NCBI GenBank assembly: GCA_026770585.1
Contig: MU647350.1
Span: 64,646 to 85,232, forward strand
Source: Baffinella frigidus
Lineage: Eukaryota; Cryptophyceae; Cryptomonadales; Baffinellaceae
Length of the DNA: 20,587 nt
Direction of reading: 5' to 3'
The position numbers were made by a program, and so were the translations under genes. Below are positions 1 to 8,632 of the stretch, in pieces. The first letter of the stretch is position 1. Every line of letters begins with the position of its first letter. A model generated the notes under the pieces. That model was not told the DNA's origin. It saw only the letters and a list, made by a program, of their open reading frames with translations, and ran no database searches.

Positions 1-962
1 CTCTCTCTCTCGAGTGAACGGGCGTTCTCTCGCTCGAGGCTGACTCAGTGAGGACCATCTTGCTCCCAATCGAGGTACTCTCTCTCCCGAGTGGGACCGG
101 CCTACTTTCGCTCGATGACGACTCGGTGGTGTCCGATTGACTGTCGATCGGGGTACTCTCTCTCGAGTGGGACCAGCCTACGCTCGCTCGTGGCTCACTC
201 ACGTGGGGTCCGCTTTACTCTCGATCGAGGTACTCTCTCTCTCGGGGGGACTGGCCTACTCTCGCTCGAGGCTGACTCACGTGGGACCCGCATTATTCTC
301 GATCGAGGTAATCTCTTTCGAGGGGGGCCGACCTACTCTCGCTCGAGGCTGATTCACGTGGGTTCCACTTTAGTCTCGATCGAGTTACTCTCTCTCGAGT
401 GGGACCGGCCTACTCTCGCTCGAGGCTGGCTCACGTGGGGTCCCCTTTAGTCTCGATCGACGTTTTGTCTCTCGAGTGGGACCAGCTTTCTCTTGCTCAA
501 GGCTGACTCAGTGGGGTCCGCTTGACTCTCGATCGAGGTACTCTCTCTCTCGAGTCAACGGGCGTTCTCTCGCACGAGGCTCACACAGTGAGGACCATCT
601 TGCTCTCGAACGAGGTGCTCTCTCTTGAGTGGGACCGGCCTACTCTCGCTCGAGGCTGACTTACGTGGGGTCCACGTTCGAGTTACTCTCTCTCTCGAGT
701 GGGACCGGCCTACTCTCGCTCGATGACGACTCGGTGGTGTCCGCTTGACTGTCGATCGGGGTACTCTCTCTCGAAGTGGCACCAGCCTACTCTCGCTCGA
801 GGCTGACTTACGTGGTGTCCGCTTTACTCTCGATCGAGGTGCTCTCTCTCTCTCGGGGGGACCGGCCTACTCTCGCTCGAGGCTGACTCACGTGGGGTCC
901 GCTTTAGTCTCGATTCGAGGTACTCTCTCTCTCTCGGGGGGACCGGCCTACTCTCGCTCGAG
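1..962. repeat. Minisatellite, roughly 75-80 bp units, about 12 copies
   Basis: The segment is built from diverged units containing, in order, a CT-rich run, GTGGGACCGGCCTACTCTCG, CTCGAGGCTGACTCACGTGG and a TCGATCGAGGTA motif. Unit length varies because the CT run and a few short indels vary, so the reading frame changes from unit to unit. A variant unit with AACGGGCGTTCTCTCGC occurs at the start and again near 553, and AGGACCATCTTGCTC occurs at 51 and 591, which points to a higher-order period of about 540 bp. The array probably continues to the left of the window. Open frames here are by-products of the repeat. Confidence 0.9.
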
Positions 963-1740
963 GTCCGCACTCCATTACAGGGAGGGGGAAACGTTTCTGG
1001 AGGGGGGGGGGTGCTGTACCTCAAGAGGCGAGGTGCTGTGAATGGAGGGGGCTCTTTGGTTGAACTCACAAACACCTTCTGGACCACCCTCTGCACGGCT
1101 CTTAGCTATGCCTCACTCGGGTGGACCGACTACTCTTATATTGAAATGCTGGGTCTTACAGCACAAATTTGACAACTTTGAAAGGAAAAGAGCCCGGGCT
1201 CACAAAATTGGTGATCTCGAATAGAAAAAGACAGAGGAAATGCTCCGGCAAGTTTCTCCATAGAACGGCGAGATGTTCAGATACGTTTTGGGATACACAA
1301 AACACGAAAGACCTGGAGTTGGCCAACGTTGGGCCCTTACCGCGCACCTCATTGAAGACGGACGGAAGTGTTCCAAACACGGCCTCGGAAACCCCTCTCT
1401 GGGCAAAGCAAAGGGGGCGGGGGGGGCTGGACAGATCCAGGAGCGCTGAGCGACCCACCCAGGAGTGCTGTACGAACACAGGCGGGTGCTAGACAAACCC
1501 ATGGGAGTGTTTGACGGAGGGAGGCACGCACCTCATCGTAGACCCAGCAGAAGAAGGAGCTAGTCCCGTTGGCGCACGCGTGTCCGTCCTCGCACAACCA
1601 CACCTGATCAAGCCGTGTTGTCCGTCAACATCTCTCTCTCTCTCTCTGCCTCTCTCTCTGCCTCTCTCTCTGTCTTTATCGCTGTCTTTTTCCGTTGGCG
1701 CACCCGTGCTCTTCCTTGTACCACCACACCTGACGGTCCA
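963..1740. other. Gene-poor spacer with dispersed repeat and a short duplication
   Basis: No convincing gene is seen. The stretch contains a plus-oriented copy of dispersed repeat family F (about 1102-1217), two diverged copies of a roughly 43-bp segment beginning CCGTTGGCGCAC (1566-1608 and 1693-1735), and a CT-rich microsatellite between them (about 1630-1675). Overlapping open frames of about 100 codons on both strands show no recognisable domain. Confidence 0.6.
1102..1217 (+). repeat. Dispersed repeat family F, copy 1
   Basis: It starts TAGCTATGCCTCACTCGGGT, close to the family consensus CTAGCTCTGCCTCACTCGGG, and continues through a TTTGACAACTTTGAA block into AAAGAGCCCGGGCTCACAAA. The same blocks in the same order recur at 1741, 2161 (reverse), 9809 and, more diverged, 16212. 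Confidence 0.75.
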
Positions 1741-1851
1741 CGGTATGGGCGACAATTCTCAAGTTGACATGCTGGATGTGTGGTACAAATCTGTCAACTT
1801 TGGAGCGGGACAGAGCCCGGGCTCTCAAAATTGGTGGACCCAAAGGACCTC
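1741..1851 (+). repeat. Dispersed repeat family F, copy 2
   Basis: It carries TCTCAAGTTGACATGCTGG, then GTCAACTTTGGAGCGG, then AGAGCCCGGGCTCTCAAAAT, as in the other copies. The left end (CTAGCTCTGCC) is missing or diverged. Confidence 0.75.
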
Positions 1852-2160
1852 AGGGAACGTGGCCGAATTACTGATTACTGAACGCCCCGCTAGGCAGGTG
1901 TCAAGCTGCTTTAGGCGAGCGCTTTTCTGCGGTACCAAGCAATCCGGATGAGCCTACTTTCACACGGTGGGCTTCGAAGATTTCCAGACCCCGAGATTCC
2001 GCGGAAACGCGACCAAATTTGCACCAGAAATTTGTTAGATCTCATTGCCAAGGCAAATTGACTTTTGATAAATGGTCCTTAGTCCGCCGTGTGTAGGGGC
2101 TCCTCGTCAGCCTAGATACGCGCTCCAAATGACAAGCCTTCATCTGGATGGATTCCAGTC

Positions 2161-2285
2161 TTTTTGAGCCCACCAATTTGGAGAGCAAGGGCTCTTTTCC
2201 GCTCCAATGTTGACTTGATCGGTACCGCAAAACCAACATGCCAACGTTGAGATGGTCGGTCAACCCGAGTGAGAGGCAGAGCTAG
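2161..2285 (-). repeat. Dispersed repeat family F, copy 3 (reverse)
   Basis: Read on the minus strand it begins CTAGCTCTGCCTCTCACTCG and passes through ACATTGGAGCGGAAAAGAGC to an AAATTGGTGG block. It lies just 3' of the candidate minus-strand exon at 2447-2981. Confidence 0.75.
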
Positions 2286-2446
2286 TGAAGATGCGCTCCA
2301 AATGAAACGCAATGGCGGCAGGGCGTATGACAGTCCTGTAACGGTTGAACGTGCCAAGCAGGGTTTGTACAGGGAGGTCGACTGTTGGCGCTTCGCGGTA
2401 CAAGCCCGCCTGGTTTAGTCAACAGGGGTGGCTCGCAGGGCCTTAC

Positions 2447-2981
2447 CCCAAAGCGCGGATCCTCCGTGAGCCCACCGAGTCCACCCATCTCGAAAGTCAC
2501 TGCGGTGCCGTTGGCGACCCGATGGATGAGATCGCTCCACGTCACGTCGAGCGCGCAGGCGGCCACGGAGGGGTCGGTGCCCCAGCGGGGAAGAGAAGCG
2601 CCCAAGATGTCTGCGAGGTTTCTGCGCGAGCCGGTCGCCCGGAGACTGCGAATGTGCGCCGCCGCACCCGCGTGTGTCTTCGCTCCCGCGTGCGATTTGC
2701 GCAGAGACGCGGCCGCCGAGGCCACCACGTGTCGCGACATCGTAGGGAGCGGCGAGAGGATGCCCGCCACAACCTCGTCAGGAAGTGATGCCAGATCCCC
2801 GCGAGTAAACACCTCATGTTCGTCGGCCGTAAAGAGCGCTACGACGCGATGCTGCTGCTGTGCGTTGAGCCCGCCACACTCCGTCCCCAGCCAGTCGGCC
2901 ACGGGCTGCTCGTCCCCGGCGGTCGCTCTGGCGAGCACAGCCTGCTCGCCGCCGACCGCGCACCTCAGGTTGCCCGGTGAC
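2447..2981 (-). CDS. Candidate exon of an unrecognised protein
   Basis: An open frame runs on the minus strand across this segment with strongly GC-biased third positions over about 178 codons, unlike the surrounding repeats. It ends at a good donor: codons for EDPRFG are followed directly by GTAAGG (the donor G is at 2446). A plausible acceptor, TGCCAG, sits at its 5' side (last base 2982). The frame stays open further upstream to about 3133, so the exon could be longer or could start at the ATG there. The product is alanine-rich and probably helical, with segments such as LNAQQQHRVVALFTADEHEV and LDVTWSDLIHRVANGTAVTF. The second has a loose look of the Trp-centred COMM domain, but I cannot support that call. 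The function is unknown, and neighbouring exons were not found with confidence. The opposite-strand frames are shadows. Confidence 0.5.
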
Positions 2982-3481
2982 CTGGCACTCAGAGTGTGCA
3001 GTACGCAGGGCCGCGCGCAAGCTACATGGGTAGCGGTTCGTGGGGGGGGGGGGGGACCGAGGCTGCGAGAGCGAAGAGGAACGCGATGAGCGCCGCATGG
3101 CGAGAGACCATGTCCACTGGCCTTCTGGAGCACCCTACCACCGAGGGATCAACTTGAGAGGGGCCGGGCCCGCTTCCCCTGCCTTCTGTCTGTTCGCGCG
3201 CGCTCCGACTTGAATAAAATATTCAAGGGGAGGTTCTAAAAATACCCTTCATGCGATCGAACATCGGTTTAATAGTGTCATTTAAAACTAAAAAGGGCTC
3301 CAATTCCTTTTTAAACGAGGTCTCGTTTTATAATTTGTACCAGAACGAGTTACTTTACAAACCTCATCCTAGGGTCACTATGAAGTTGACTGAAAATCAT
3401 TTTTACTGATTTCGGCTCATGATCCTCAGGTGTAGAGCTTGATGATGACGGACAGACAGATGCAAAGAGCCCCCCCGAAGA

Positions 3482-3539
3482 CCACGACCCTTGCGTCTGT
3501 TCTGTTTCTTCCACGACCCTTGCGTCTGTTCTGTTTCTC
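3482..3539. repeat. Two tandem copies of a 29-bp unit
   Basis: CCACGACCCTTGCGTCTGTT followed by CTGTTTCTT is repeated directly at 3482 and 3511 with no spacer. Confidence 0.9.
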
Positions 3540-3542
3540 TTC

Positions 3543-3640
3543 GGTGATACATGTATGACTCTGGGTAGGTGACTCTAGAGCAGTGTCAATAACTCCTAAG
3601 TGTATCTTTCTGCTCTCGCGTGTCGCCTCCCAGACCCCGT
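3543..3640 (+). repeat. Dispersed repeat family G, copy 1
   Basis: It contains GACTCTGGGTAGGTGACTCT, then CTAGAGC, then TCTTTCTGCTCTCGCGTGTC. The same order occurs at 9472-9556. The first half also recurs at 19222-19275 and 19512-19560, where it leads into copies of E2 exon 4. Confidence 0.8.
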
Positions 3641-3758
3641 TGAGCCAACCAACCATGAGTCTATCACACCTTCATACCGGTGATCAACCGGTACTCAATT
3701 TCCTTACAATGTATTTTATTCCATGAGGCCTGTCAGCATGGTTTTTTTATGACGGTTG

Positions 3759-3913
3759 ACGCGTTGAGACAGTAATCAGACTGACACACGGGACCTGACG
3801 CGTTGTTCTGACGCGTTGGGACTGAGAAATCAGGGCTGACGGGTGGGGACCGACACGTAGGGGACGACGCGTCAGCGCACAAGGGTGCTGACAAGCGGAA
3901 AGGTCCCACGCGT
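3759..3913. promoter_or_regulatory. Cluster of five ACGCGT sites
   Basis: ACGCGT occurs at 3759, 3798, 3811, 3867 and 3908, three times within TGACGCGTTG. In fungi ACGCGT is the MCB element bound by MBF-type cell-cycle factors. Whether this lineage uses it is unknown, and no clear gene start flanks the cluster. It could equally be a decayed short tandem repeat. Confidence 0.35.
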
Positions 3914-4256
3914 TTGGACACTTGAATGTTCCGGGCACAGGTGGGCTGAAGAGGACCCACGCCCAACAGGCTCTGACGTGTGTGTTGGGCTCCAATGCAC
4001 TGCCGCTCGCTATCTTTACTGCACCCCCAGATCCACACCACAGGTGGGACAGACGGAGGATATCCTCGCGATCAACTACTCACGTTCCAGCTCTGCCTCA
4101 CCAAGACCTCCTCGATCGCTTTAAATCTGAGCTCCCCTCTCTGCTCCCGGTCTGTGTTCTTACGTGCTGATTTCTTATAGCCCAGATACCCCCCCCCTGT
4201 ACGCGCTGTTTCCGGATGGATTCGAACTCCGCCTCCACCTAAGAGGCCTGTATTGA
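3914..4256. other. Spacer without recognised gene
   Basis: Nothing coding is supported. A CCAGCTCTGCCTCACCAAG fragment near 4087 resembles the end of family F. Short open frames on both strands have no recognisable product. Confidence 0.5.
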
Positions 4257-4289
4257 TACAGGGGTACCTCGGTTACAAGAAACCGCTTC

Positions 4290-4455
4290 TCAAGAAAACG
4301 CACCGAATCCGACCCCTGTGTTTTCTTAAACCTAAGAAAATCGGACCGACCGGATTCTCCTGCGTTTTCTTGTTTTTAAGAAAACACCGACCGACCGGAT
4401 TCTCGTGTTTTCTAATGAATTAAGAAAACACCGACCGACCGGATTCTGTGTCTGC
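4290..4455. repeat. Array of 45-50 bp units with small hairpins (left)
   Basis: Each unit combines AAGAAAACACCGACCGACCG with GATTCT and a GTTTTCTTAA-type end, so adjoining units form short AT-rich hairpins. The same unit occurs in the array at 5225-5462. Confidence 0.8.
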
Positions 4456-4597
4456 CAAGAAAAAAATTGAGCCTCAAATCGCTTACCCCCCCGGAGAATG
4501 GAGCTGGCGAATTTTTAGGCCGAAAAATATGCCAACATTTCCTGAGAAAAACGGGTTCCTGAGTTGTGCAACTTTCAAAATTTGGTGATTTTTGGTC

Positions 4598-5032
4598 ACC
4601 TGCAGGGCGGTTCACGTGTTTGCACCCTACACTTGTACTTTTAGGGGGGGGATCGCGGTTGAAACTGGCCTACACTCTTGGGGTTATCACAGGTTGACCT
4701 GCTCGGCCATTTTAGTGAAGTGTGGGCACCTGCAGGGAGGTTCATGTGTGTGCACCCTACACTTGTACCTTTTGGGGGAGGATTGCGGTTGAAACTGGCT
4801 TACAATCGTGGGGTTACCTAGTTCGAAATATCCAGAGCACGTGTTGTCACCAGTCGCCCATCACAGGTTGGCTTACTCGGCCACTTGAGTGATTTGTGGG
4901 CACCTGCAGAGCGGTTCACGTGTTTGCACCCTACACTTGTACCTTTTGGGGGGGGTAAGCGGTTGAAACTGGCCTACAATCGTGGGGTTATCTAGTTTGA
5001 AATACCCAGAGAACGTGTTGTCACCAGGAGAC
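4598..5032. repeat. Three diverged copies of a 130-175 bp unit
   Basis: Each copy has CACCTGCAG, a GCGGTTCACGTG or close variant, TTTGCACCCTACACTTGTAC, a G run and GGTTGAAACTGGC. The blocks begin near 4598, 4729 and 4901. Two copies carry a CACGTG palindrome. The last two copies share an extra tail ending GTGTTGTCACCAG. Confidence 0.85.
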
Positions 5033-5034
5033 AC

Positions 5035-5060
5035 CTCTCTCTCTCTCTCTCTCTCTCTCT
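5035..5060. repeat. (CT)n microsatellite
   Basis: An uninterrupted CT dinucleotide tract of about 13 units follows the last copy of the 130-175 bp unit. Confidence 0.9.
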
Positions 5061-5224
5061 GTACAAGGCGCGATGAAAAGGCCTCATTGCATTTCGCTCA
5101 AACAGTACATGTACATGGGGTACATGTGTACCTCTCTCTCATAAGAAAGAGCAATCCCCCTATGTAGGACCACCGAAGGATCCGATGCAGAGGCCTACTA
5201 TGCAGGGTAGTACGCGGAGGCGCT

Positions 5225-5462
5225 TTCTTACGAGCACCGACCGGATTCTGCCTGCGTTTTCTTAACTTTAAGAAAACGTGGACCGACCGCTTTCTTGCGT
5301 TTTCTTAATTTTTAAGAAAACGTGGACCGACCGCTTTCCTGTGTTTTCTTAATCTCCTAGAAAACGCGGACCGACCGCTTTCGTGCGTTTTCTTAACCAT
5401 AGGAAAATCGGACCGACCGGATTCTGCCTCGGTTTTCTTATTTTAAGAAAACACAGACCGAC
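5225..5462. repeat. Array of 45-50 bp units with small hairpins (right)
   Basis: About five units carry GACCGACCGCTTTC or GACCGACCGGATTCT between AAGAAAAC and GTTTTCTTAA blocks. They have the same orientation as the left array at 4290-4455. Confidence 0.8.
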
Positions 5463-5506
5463 CGACCTTCGAGCAAGAGTGTTCTTGTAGCCGAGGTACC
5501 CCTGTA

Positions 5507-6045
5507 GAGCGGTAACCCCACGCGGCAACCCTGAGGACCGCGTCTCGGTACGGTAACCCCCAGGACCGCGTCTCGGCACTGGCACCGGGCTGCGCAACGG
5601 TCGGGTGCGCAACGGTCCGCCTCGCTGGACCCCTCTGTGTTGCCGCGAAGGCCCGCACTAGTTGGCCCTCTCCTCGAGCCGTGCACACTTGCACTGTCGT
5701 GCACACTCTGGGAGCACCCTCGTACACGGGAGCTACTGTGAAGGTGGCTATTGTGAGGGTAGCTACTGTGAAGTAAGCCTCTCAGACTGTGTGCTGCAAG
5801 AGAGGGCATGGCGGTCGAGGTGTGGCAGGGCCTGGTGTTTGGTTTCTGATTTCTGTGGTGCGCCGCGGATGATGTCCTGAAGGTGGTGCTATGGAGCAAT
5901 GATTTCCTGAAGGTGGTTGGTTCTATGAAGTAATGATTTTCTGAAGGTGGTGTTATGAAGTAATGATTTCCTGAAGGTGGTGCTATGGAGTGGTGTTTTC
6001 CGGTGGTTGGTTATCACCCCGACACATCTGTTGGTGTCAGTAACC
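5507..6045. other. Spacer with short tandem duplications
   Basis: It holds a doubled AGGACCGCGTCTCGG segment (5533-5575), doubled GTGCGCAACGGTC (about 5590-5620), a run of AGCTACTGTGA-like words (5731-5775) and a series of TTTCCTGAAGGTGGT-like words (5876-5985). Minus-strand open frames across 5438-5899 show no recognisable domain. Confidence 0.6.
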
Positions 6046-6251
6046 AGGCTTGCCAAACCCACTAAGAGAGGGCATCTGCTGTCCTCCCAATCAGCCCAAC
6101 ACATCTGTGAGTCAGTACGCAGGCTTGCCAAACCCACTAGGAGAGGGCATCTGCTGTCCTCCCAATCAGCCCAACACATCTGTGAGTCAGTACGCAGGCT
6201 TGCCAAACCCACTAGGAGAGGGCATCTACTGTCCTCCCAATCAGCCCAACA
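6046..6251. repeat. 75-bp tandem repeat, about 2.75 copies
   Basis: AGGCTTGCCAAACCCACTA begins at 6046, 6121 and 6196, exactly 75 bp apart. Because 75 is a multiple of three, all frames stay in register and long frames open on both strands, with repeated peptides such as GLPNPLGEGICCPPNQPN. Openness on both strands argues that this is a consequence of the repeat and not selection for a protein. Confidence 0.9.
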
Positions 6252-6721
6252 GCGTTACTTGGAACTGTCAGGGGGCGTTCCTTGGTGCTGATAGGGGGCG
6301 TTACTTGGAACTGATAGGGGGCGTTACTTTGTACACGCAGGGAGGGCGGAGAACGTGGGAGACCGTGAGATCCGCGTTACAGATTTTTGTTGAGAACCGA
6401 ACACAACCCGCTCTGGCCCGCATCCCCATCAGCCGACAGCGCCCCGACGCAGACTGTGGGAAGGCTGAACAGGTCCTCTGTACGCATGCACCGCGAGGTC
6501 CTCTATCCGCATGCAGCGCGGCCAGGTCCGCTGGAAGTTTTCCCTTGCGACAGCGGCAGCAGTAGGGCACACCGCCACCACCACTGGCTGCGTCGTGTCG
6601 GTGTCCATTGCCGGTGATCAAGTGCCGTGCAATGAATATGACCAACCAAAGAAACTGCAAACACACGTGTGTGCGCGTCTTCGTAAACACACGTATATCT
6701 CGTAACAGAGTCTTATCCCTC
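6252..6721. other. Spacer; three GGGGGCGTTACTTGG-like words, no recognised gene
   Basis: The left part (6252-6330) repeats TAGGGGGCGTTACTTGG-like words three times. A minus-strand frame (6301-6690) and plus-strand frames are open but show no domain I recognise. Confidence 0.5.
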
Positions 6722-6963
6722 GAGTGTACCTCGCTTATCCCTTAAGTGGCGAGTAGGCTCATACGCCCTACGGTAGGGCCCTAGGACCTGCCTAGGGCGA
6801 GTTAGGGTGAATATTCGCCCGTCCGCCACTTAAGGGATAAGAAACCGTCCCCCCCTAGGACCCTACAGTAGGGCTATGCCTAGGGCCCTATGGTGGTCCT
6901 AGGGGGGGGGCCTATGGTGGTCCTAGGGGGGGGGCGGTTTCTTGTGAGCGAGGTACCCCTGTA
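6722..6963. mobile_element. Foldback family B, copy 1, interrupted by family A
   Basis: The right end is CTTGTGAGCGAGGTACCCCT then GTA. The left end, GTGTACCTCGCT, is a degenerate version of the family start. The interior has the shared CCTAGGACCCTACAGTAGGG motif and a duplicated CCTATGGTGGTCCTAGGGGG. A family A element (6736-6839) sits inside the left arm at a TA. Confidence 0.75.
6736..6839 (+). mobile_element. Foldback family A, copy A1 (nested in B1)
   Basis: It is 104 bp counting a flanking TA at each end. The arms read TCCCTTAAGTGGCGAG and its inverse. One half carries GCCCTACGGTAGGGCCCTAG and the other GGGTGAATATTCGCCC. It splits a B arm, so it arrived after B. Confidence 0.85.
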
Positions 6964-6994
6964 GACAGCCGGCCTCATGAGCGAAGTAAACCTG

Positions 6995-7122
6995 TGCAGG
7001 GGTACATGTACCTGGATCATAAGAAAGCGCGCCCCCCCCCCCAGGACCACCATAGGGCCCTAGATAGGCCTACTGTAGGGTCCTAGGGGGAGGCGCTTTC
7101 TTATGAGCGAGGTACCCCTGCA
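6995..7122. mobile_element. Foldback family B, copy 2
   Basis: The inverted ends are TGCAGGGGTAC and GTACCCCTGCA. Inside are ATAAGAAAGCGC on the left and GCGCTTTCTTATGAGCGAGG on the right, around a CCTACTGTAGGGTCCTAGGG core. Confidence 0.8.
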
Positions 7123-7552
7123 CTCGTGGGCCGGTGTGCACCGGCCCCTGTTACAACGAGACTGCCCTGCCCCCAGTCCCCCACCGTCTTCACACCCCAG
7201 GGGAAAACGAGAGACCAGGCTTTACTCCTTGTGAACAAAGCCCCCTCCCACACCACACACCACCCCCCCACCCCTCAAGCGCGCGCCCCCAGTGGAGCGC
7301 TACAACGTGAGGGGTCCGAGTCCCCCCTCAGACCCGGTCTCCGAGTCCCCCCTCAGACCCGGTCTCCGAGTCCCCCCTCAGACCCGGTCTCCGAGTCCCC
7401 CCGTTAGACTCGGCGATGCCGCCCCCCCGCCCGGAGCGGCCATCACCCCTGGCTGCCAGGCAGCCGAATGCTGCACTTGCACTGACGCTGCTGCCTGCAC
7501 CCCTGGCTGCATCCCGACACTGGGACGCATCCACTCACCCATACGATTCACC
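7123..7552. other. C-rich spacer with a 25-bp tandem repeat
   Basis: No gene is supported. The segment is rich in CCCC runs and includes a 25-bp unit repeat at 7314-7405. Proline- and serine-rich open frames here reflect base composition. Confidence 0.6.
7314..7405. repeat. 25-bp tandem repeat, about 3.5 copies
   Basis: The unit CCGAGTCCCCCCTCAGACCC plus GGTCT repeats with exact 25-bp spacing (for example TCCCCCCTCA at 7321, 7346 and 7371). Confidence 0.95.
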
Positions 7553-7656
7553 TATCCCTTAAGTGGCCATAGGGTGAATATTCGCCCTAACTCGCCCTAG
7601 GCAGGTCCTAGGGCCCTACGGTAGGGCGTATGAGCCTACTCGCCACTTAAGGGATA
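7553..7656 (-). mobile_element. Foldback family A, copy A2
   Basis: It is 104 bp including TA at both ends. The arms are TCCCTTAAGTGGC and the inverse. The conserved half (CCTAGGCAGGTCCTAGGGCC and GGTAGGGCGTATGAGCC) is on the right, so it is inverted relative to A1. The other half is AGGGTGAATATTCGCCCT. Confidence 0.9.
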
Positions 7657-7729
7657 AGCCGCTCGCCTGCAGCCGGCTTGCAGGCAGCCATTGCACGCAG
7701 AGCCATGAAGGCTCTCGTTGCAATTCCGC

Positions 7730-7839
7730 TACAGGGGTACCTCGCTCATAAGAAAACGCCCCCCCCCTAGGACCCTACAGTAGGGCCCTATGGGGGTCCC
7801 TAGGGGGAAGCGTTTTCTTATGAGCGAGGTACCCCTGTA
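7730..7839. mobile_element. Foldback family B, copy 3 (best preserved)
   Basis: It is a near-perfect inverted repeat of about 110 bp. The left reads TACAGGGGTACCTCGCTCAT then AAGAAAACGC, and the right is the complement. The centre is CCTAGGACCCTACAGTAGGG. Confidence 0.9.
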
Positions 7840-8386
7840 GTGACAATGGCTCTAGTGGAAGTGCACAAGCCCCTCGTACGCGGTCGTCAGCCATCCGGGG
7901 GGACCTGGTACAGCGTTTAGGGTTTAGGGTTTAGGGTTTAGGTTCCCAGGGACACACGCCCACCGCGGGCCCCTACGAGGGCGCTGTTTTTTATTCGAGA
8001 TAACCCTGTCCACACAGTGGTCTTCCAAGGAAATGTCGACCAGCAATCAGGTCCAAATGTCGGTTAAGAAGATGTCTTGGTAAAGAGCAATTCTTGATGA
8101 GTAGCACGAAAATAAATGGACAGATCTGCGAAGAATAGTGTGTGGGAGAGGAGAGAGGAGAACACTGTTGAACATGGGTTAAGAGAGGAGCGAGGAGAGA
8201 GGCGTGTACCCTTCTGGTGCGACGTGTGCGCGCTCTTGCCGTCCTTGCCCCACAGGTCGCCGTATGTGATGTTCTTCACCTGAGCGGAAGGTCACGAGGT
8301 ATCAAAGAAAGGACTGGTCCGGGTCAGTCCGCATCTCCTCCGGCCGCAGGGATTACCCCCGATGCGTTCCACAGGCATGCCCACTG
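7840..8386. other. Spacer with a short telomere-like block
   Basis: TTTAGGG repeats four times at about 7915-7942. The rest has no supported gene; a minus-strand frame at 8064-8279 is unrecognised. Confidence 0.6.
7915..7942. repeat. Interstitial TTTAGGG repeat
   Basis: Four consecutive plant-type telomere heptamers are followed by a partial one. Confidence 0.95.
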
Positions 8387-8480
8387 GTGCATCGCCTTCC
8401 ATGCATGCCTACTTCCATGCATGCCTACTCGCCTTCCATGCATGCCTACAGGGATTACCCCCGATGCGTTCCACTGGTAG

Positions 8481-8516
8481 CCCTACTGTAGGGTCCTAGG
8501 GGGGGACGGTTTCTTA
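8481..8516. mobile_element. Foldback family B fragment, interrupted by A3
   Basis: CCCTACTGTAGGGTCCTAGG, then a G run and ACGGTTTCTTA, match the right half of family B up to the TA where A3 starts. The rest of the B end is missing. Confidence 0.7.
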
Positions 8517-8609
8517 TCCCTTAAGTGGCGGACGGGCGAATATTCACCCTACCTCGCCCTAGGCAGGTCCTAGGGCCCTACCGTAGGGCGTATGAGCCTA
8601 CTCGCCACT
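8515..8609 (-). mobile_element. Foldback family A, copy A3, truncated
   Basis: The left arm is complete (TATCCCTTAAGTGGCG) and the conserved right half is present. The right arm stops after CTCGCCACT and is replaced by the AGGCATGCATGG inverted repeat. Roughly the last ten bases are lost. Confidence 0.85.
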
Positions 8610-8632
8610 AGGCATGCATGGAAGGCGATGCA

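Larger units (their letters stand above)
2982..3757. other. Spacer: G-tract, AT-rich stretch, small duplications
   Basis: It contains a run of 14 G at about 3042-3055, an AT-rich stretch (about 3210-3420) and a 29-bp tandem duplication at 3482-3539. A copy of dispersed family G lies at 3543-3640. No gene is recognised apart from a possible 5' extension of the minus-strand exon. Confidence 0.55.
4257..5506. mobile_element. Composite repeat block with inverted ends (B-type ends)
   Basis: The left end reads TACAGGGGTACCTCGG then TTACAAGAA. The right end, on the other strand, reads TACAGGGGTACCTCGG then CTACAAGAA. These ends match the short foldback family B found at 6722-7839 and 12120. Inside are two arrays of a 45-50 bp unit (about 4290-4455 and 5225-5462), three copies of a longer unit (4598-5032), a CT microsatellite and a smaller inverted structure (about 5118-5225). 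No transposase frame is present, so it would be non-autonomous, if mobile at all. Confidence 0.6.
8387..8632. repeat. Inverted repeat of GCATCGCCTTCCATGCATGC
   Basis: TGCATCGCCTTCCATGCATG at about 8388 has its inverse at about 8609-8632. Extra direct copies of TCCATGCATGCCTAC lie between 8411 and 8452, and GATTACCCCCGATGCGTTCC occurs at 8350 and 8453. The right arm starts exactly where family A copy A3 is cut off. Confidence 0.8.

Noticed and set aside
91-1041. Long plus-strand open frames with repeated peptides in the minisatellite
   Set aside because: Unit length is not a constant multiple of three, several frames and both strands are open, and the peptides change frame between units.
4205-4260. 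tRNA-like T-arm word on the minus strand (GAGTTCGAATCC)
   Set aside because: The five-base T stem does not pair, and no acceptor stem, D arm or anticodon arm fits around it.
5977-6565. Open frames of 104 and 171 codons across the 75-bp repeat
   Set aside because: The period is a multiple of three, so openness propagates in every frame; both strands are open and no domain is seen.
8350-8632. CRISPR-like spacing of repeated TCCATGCATGCCTAC
   Set aside because: There are few copies with irregular spacing, the repeats are inverted as well as direct, and the genome is eukaryotic.
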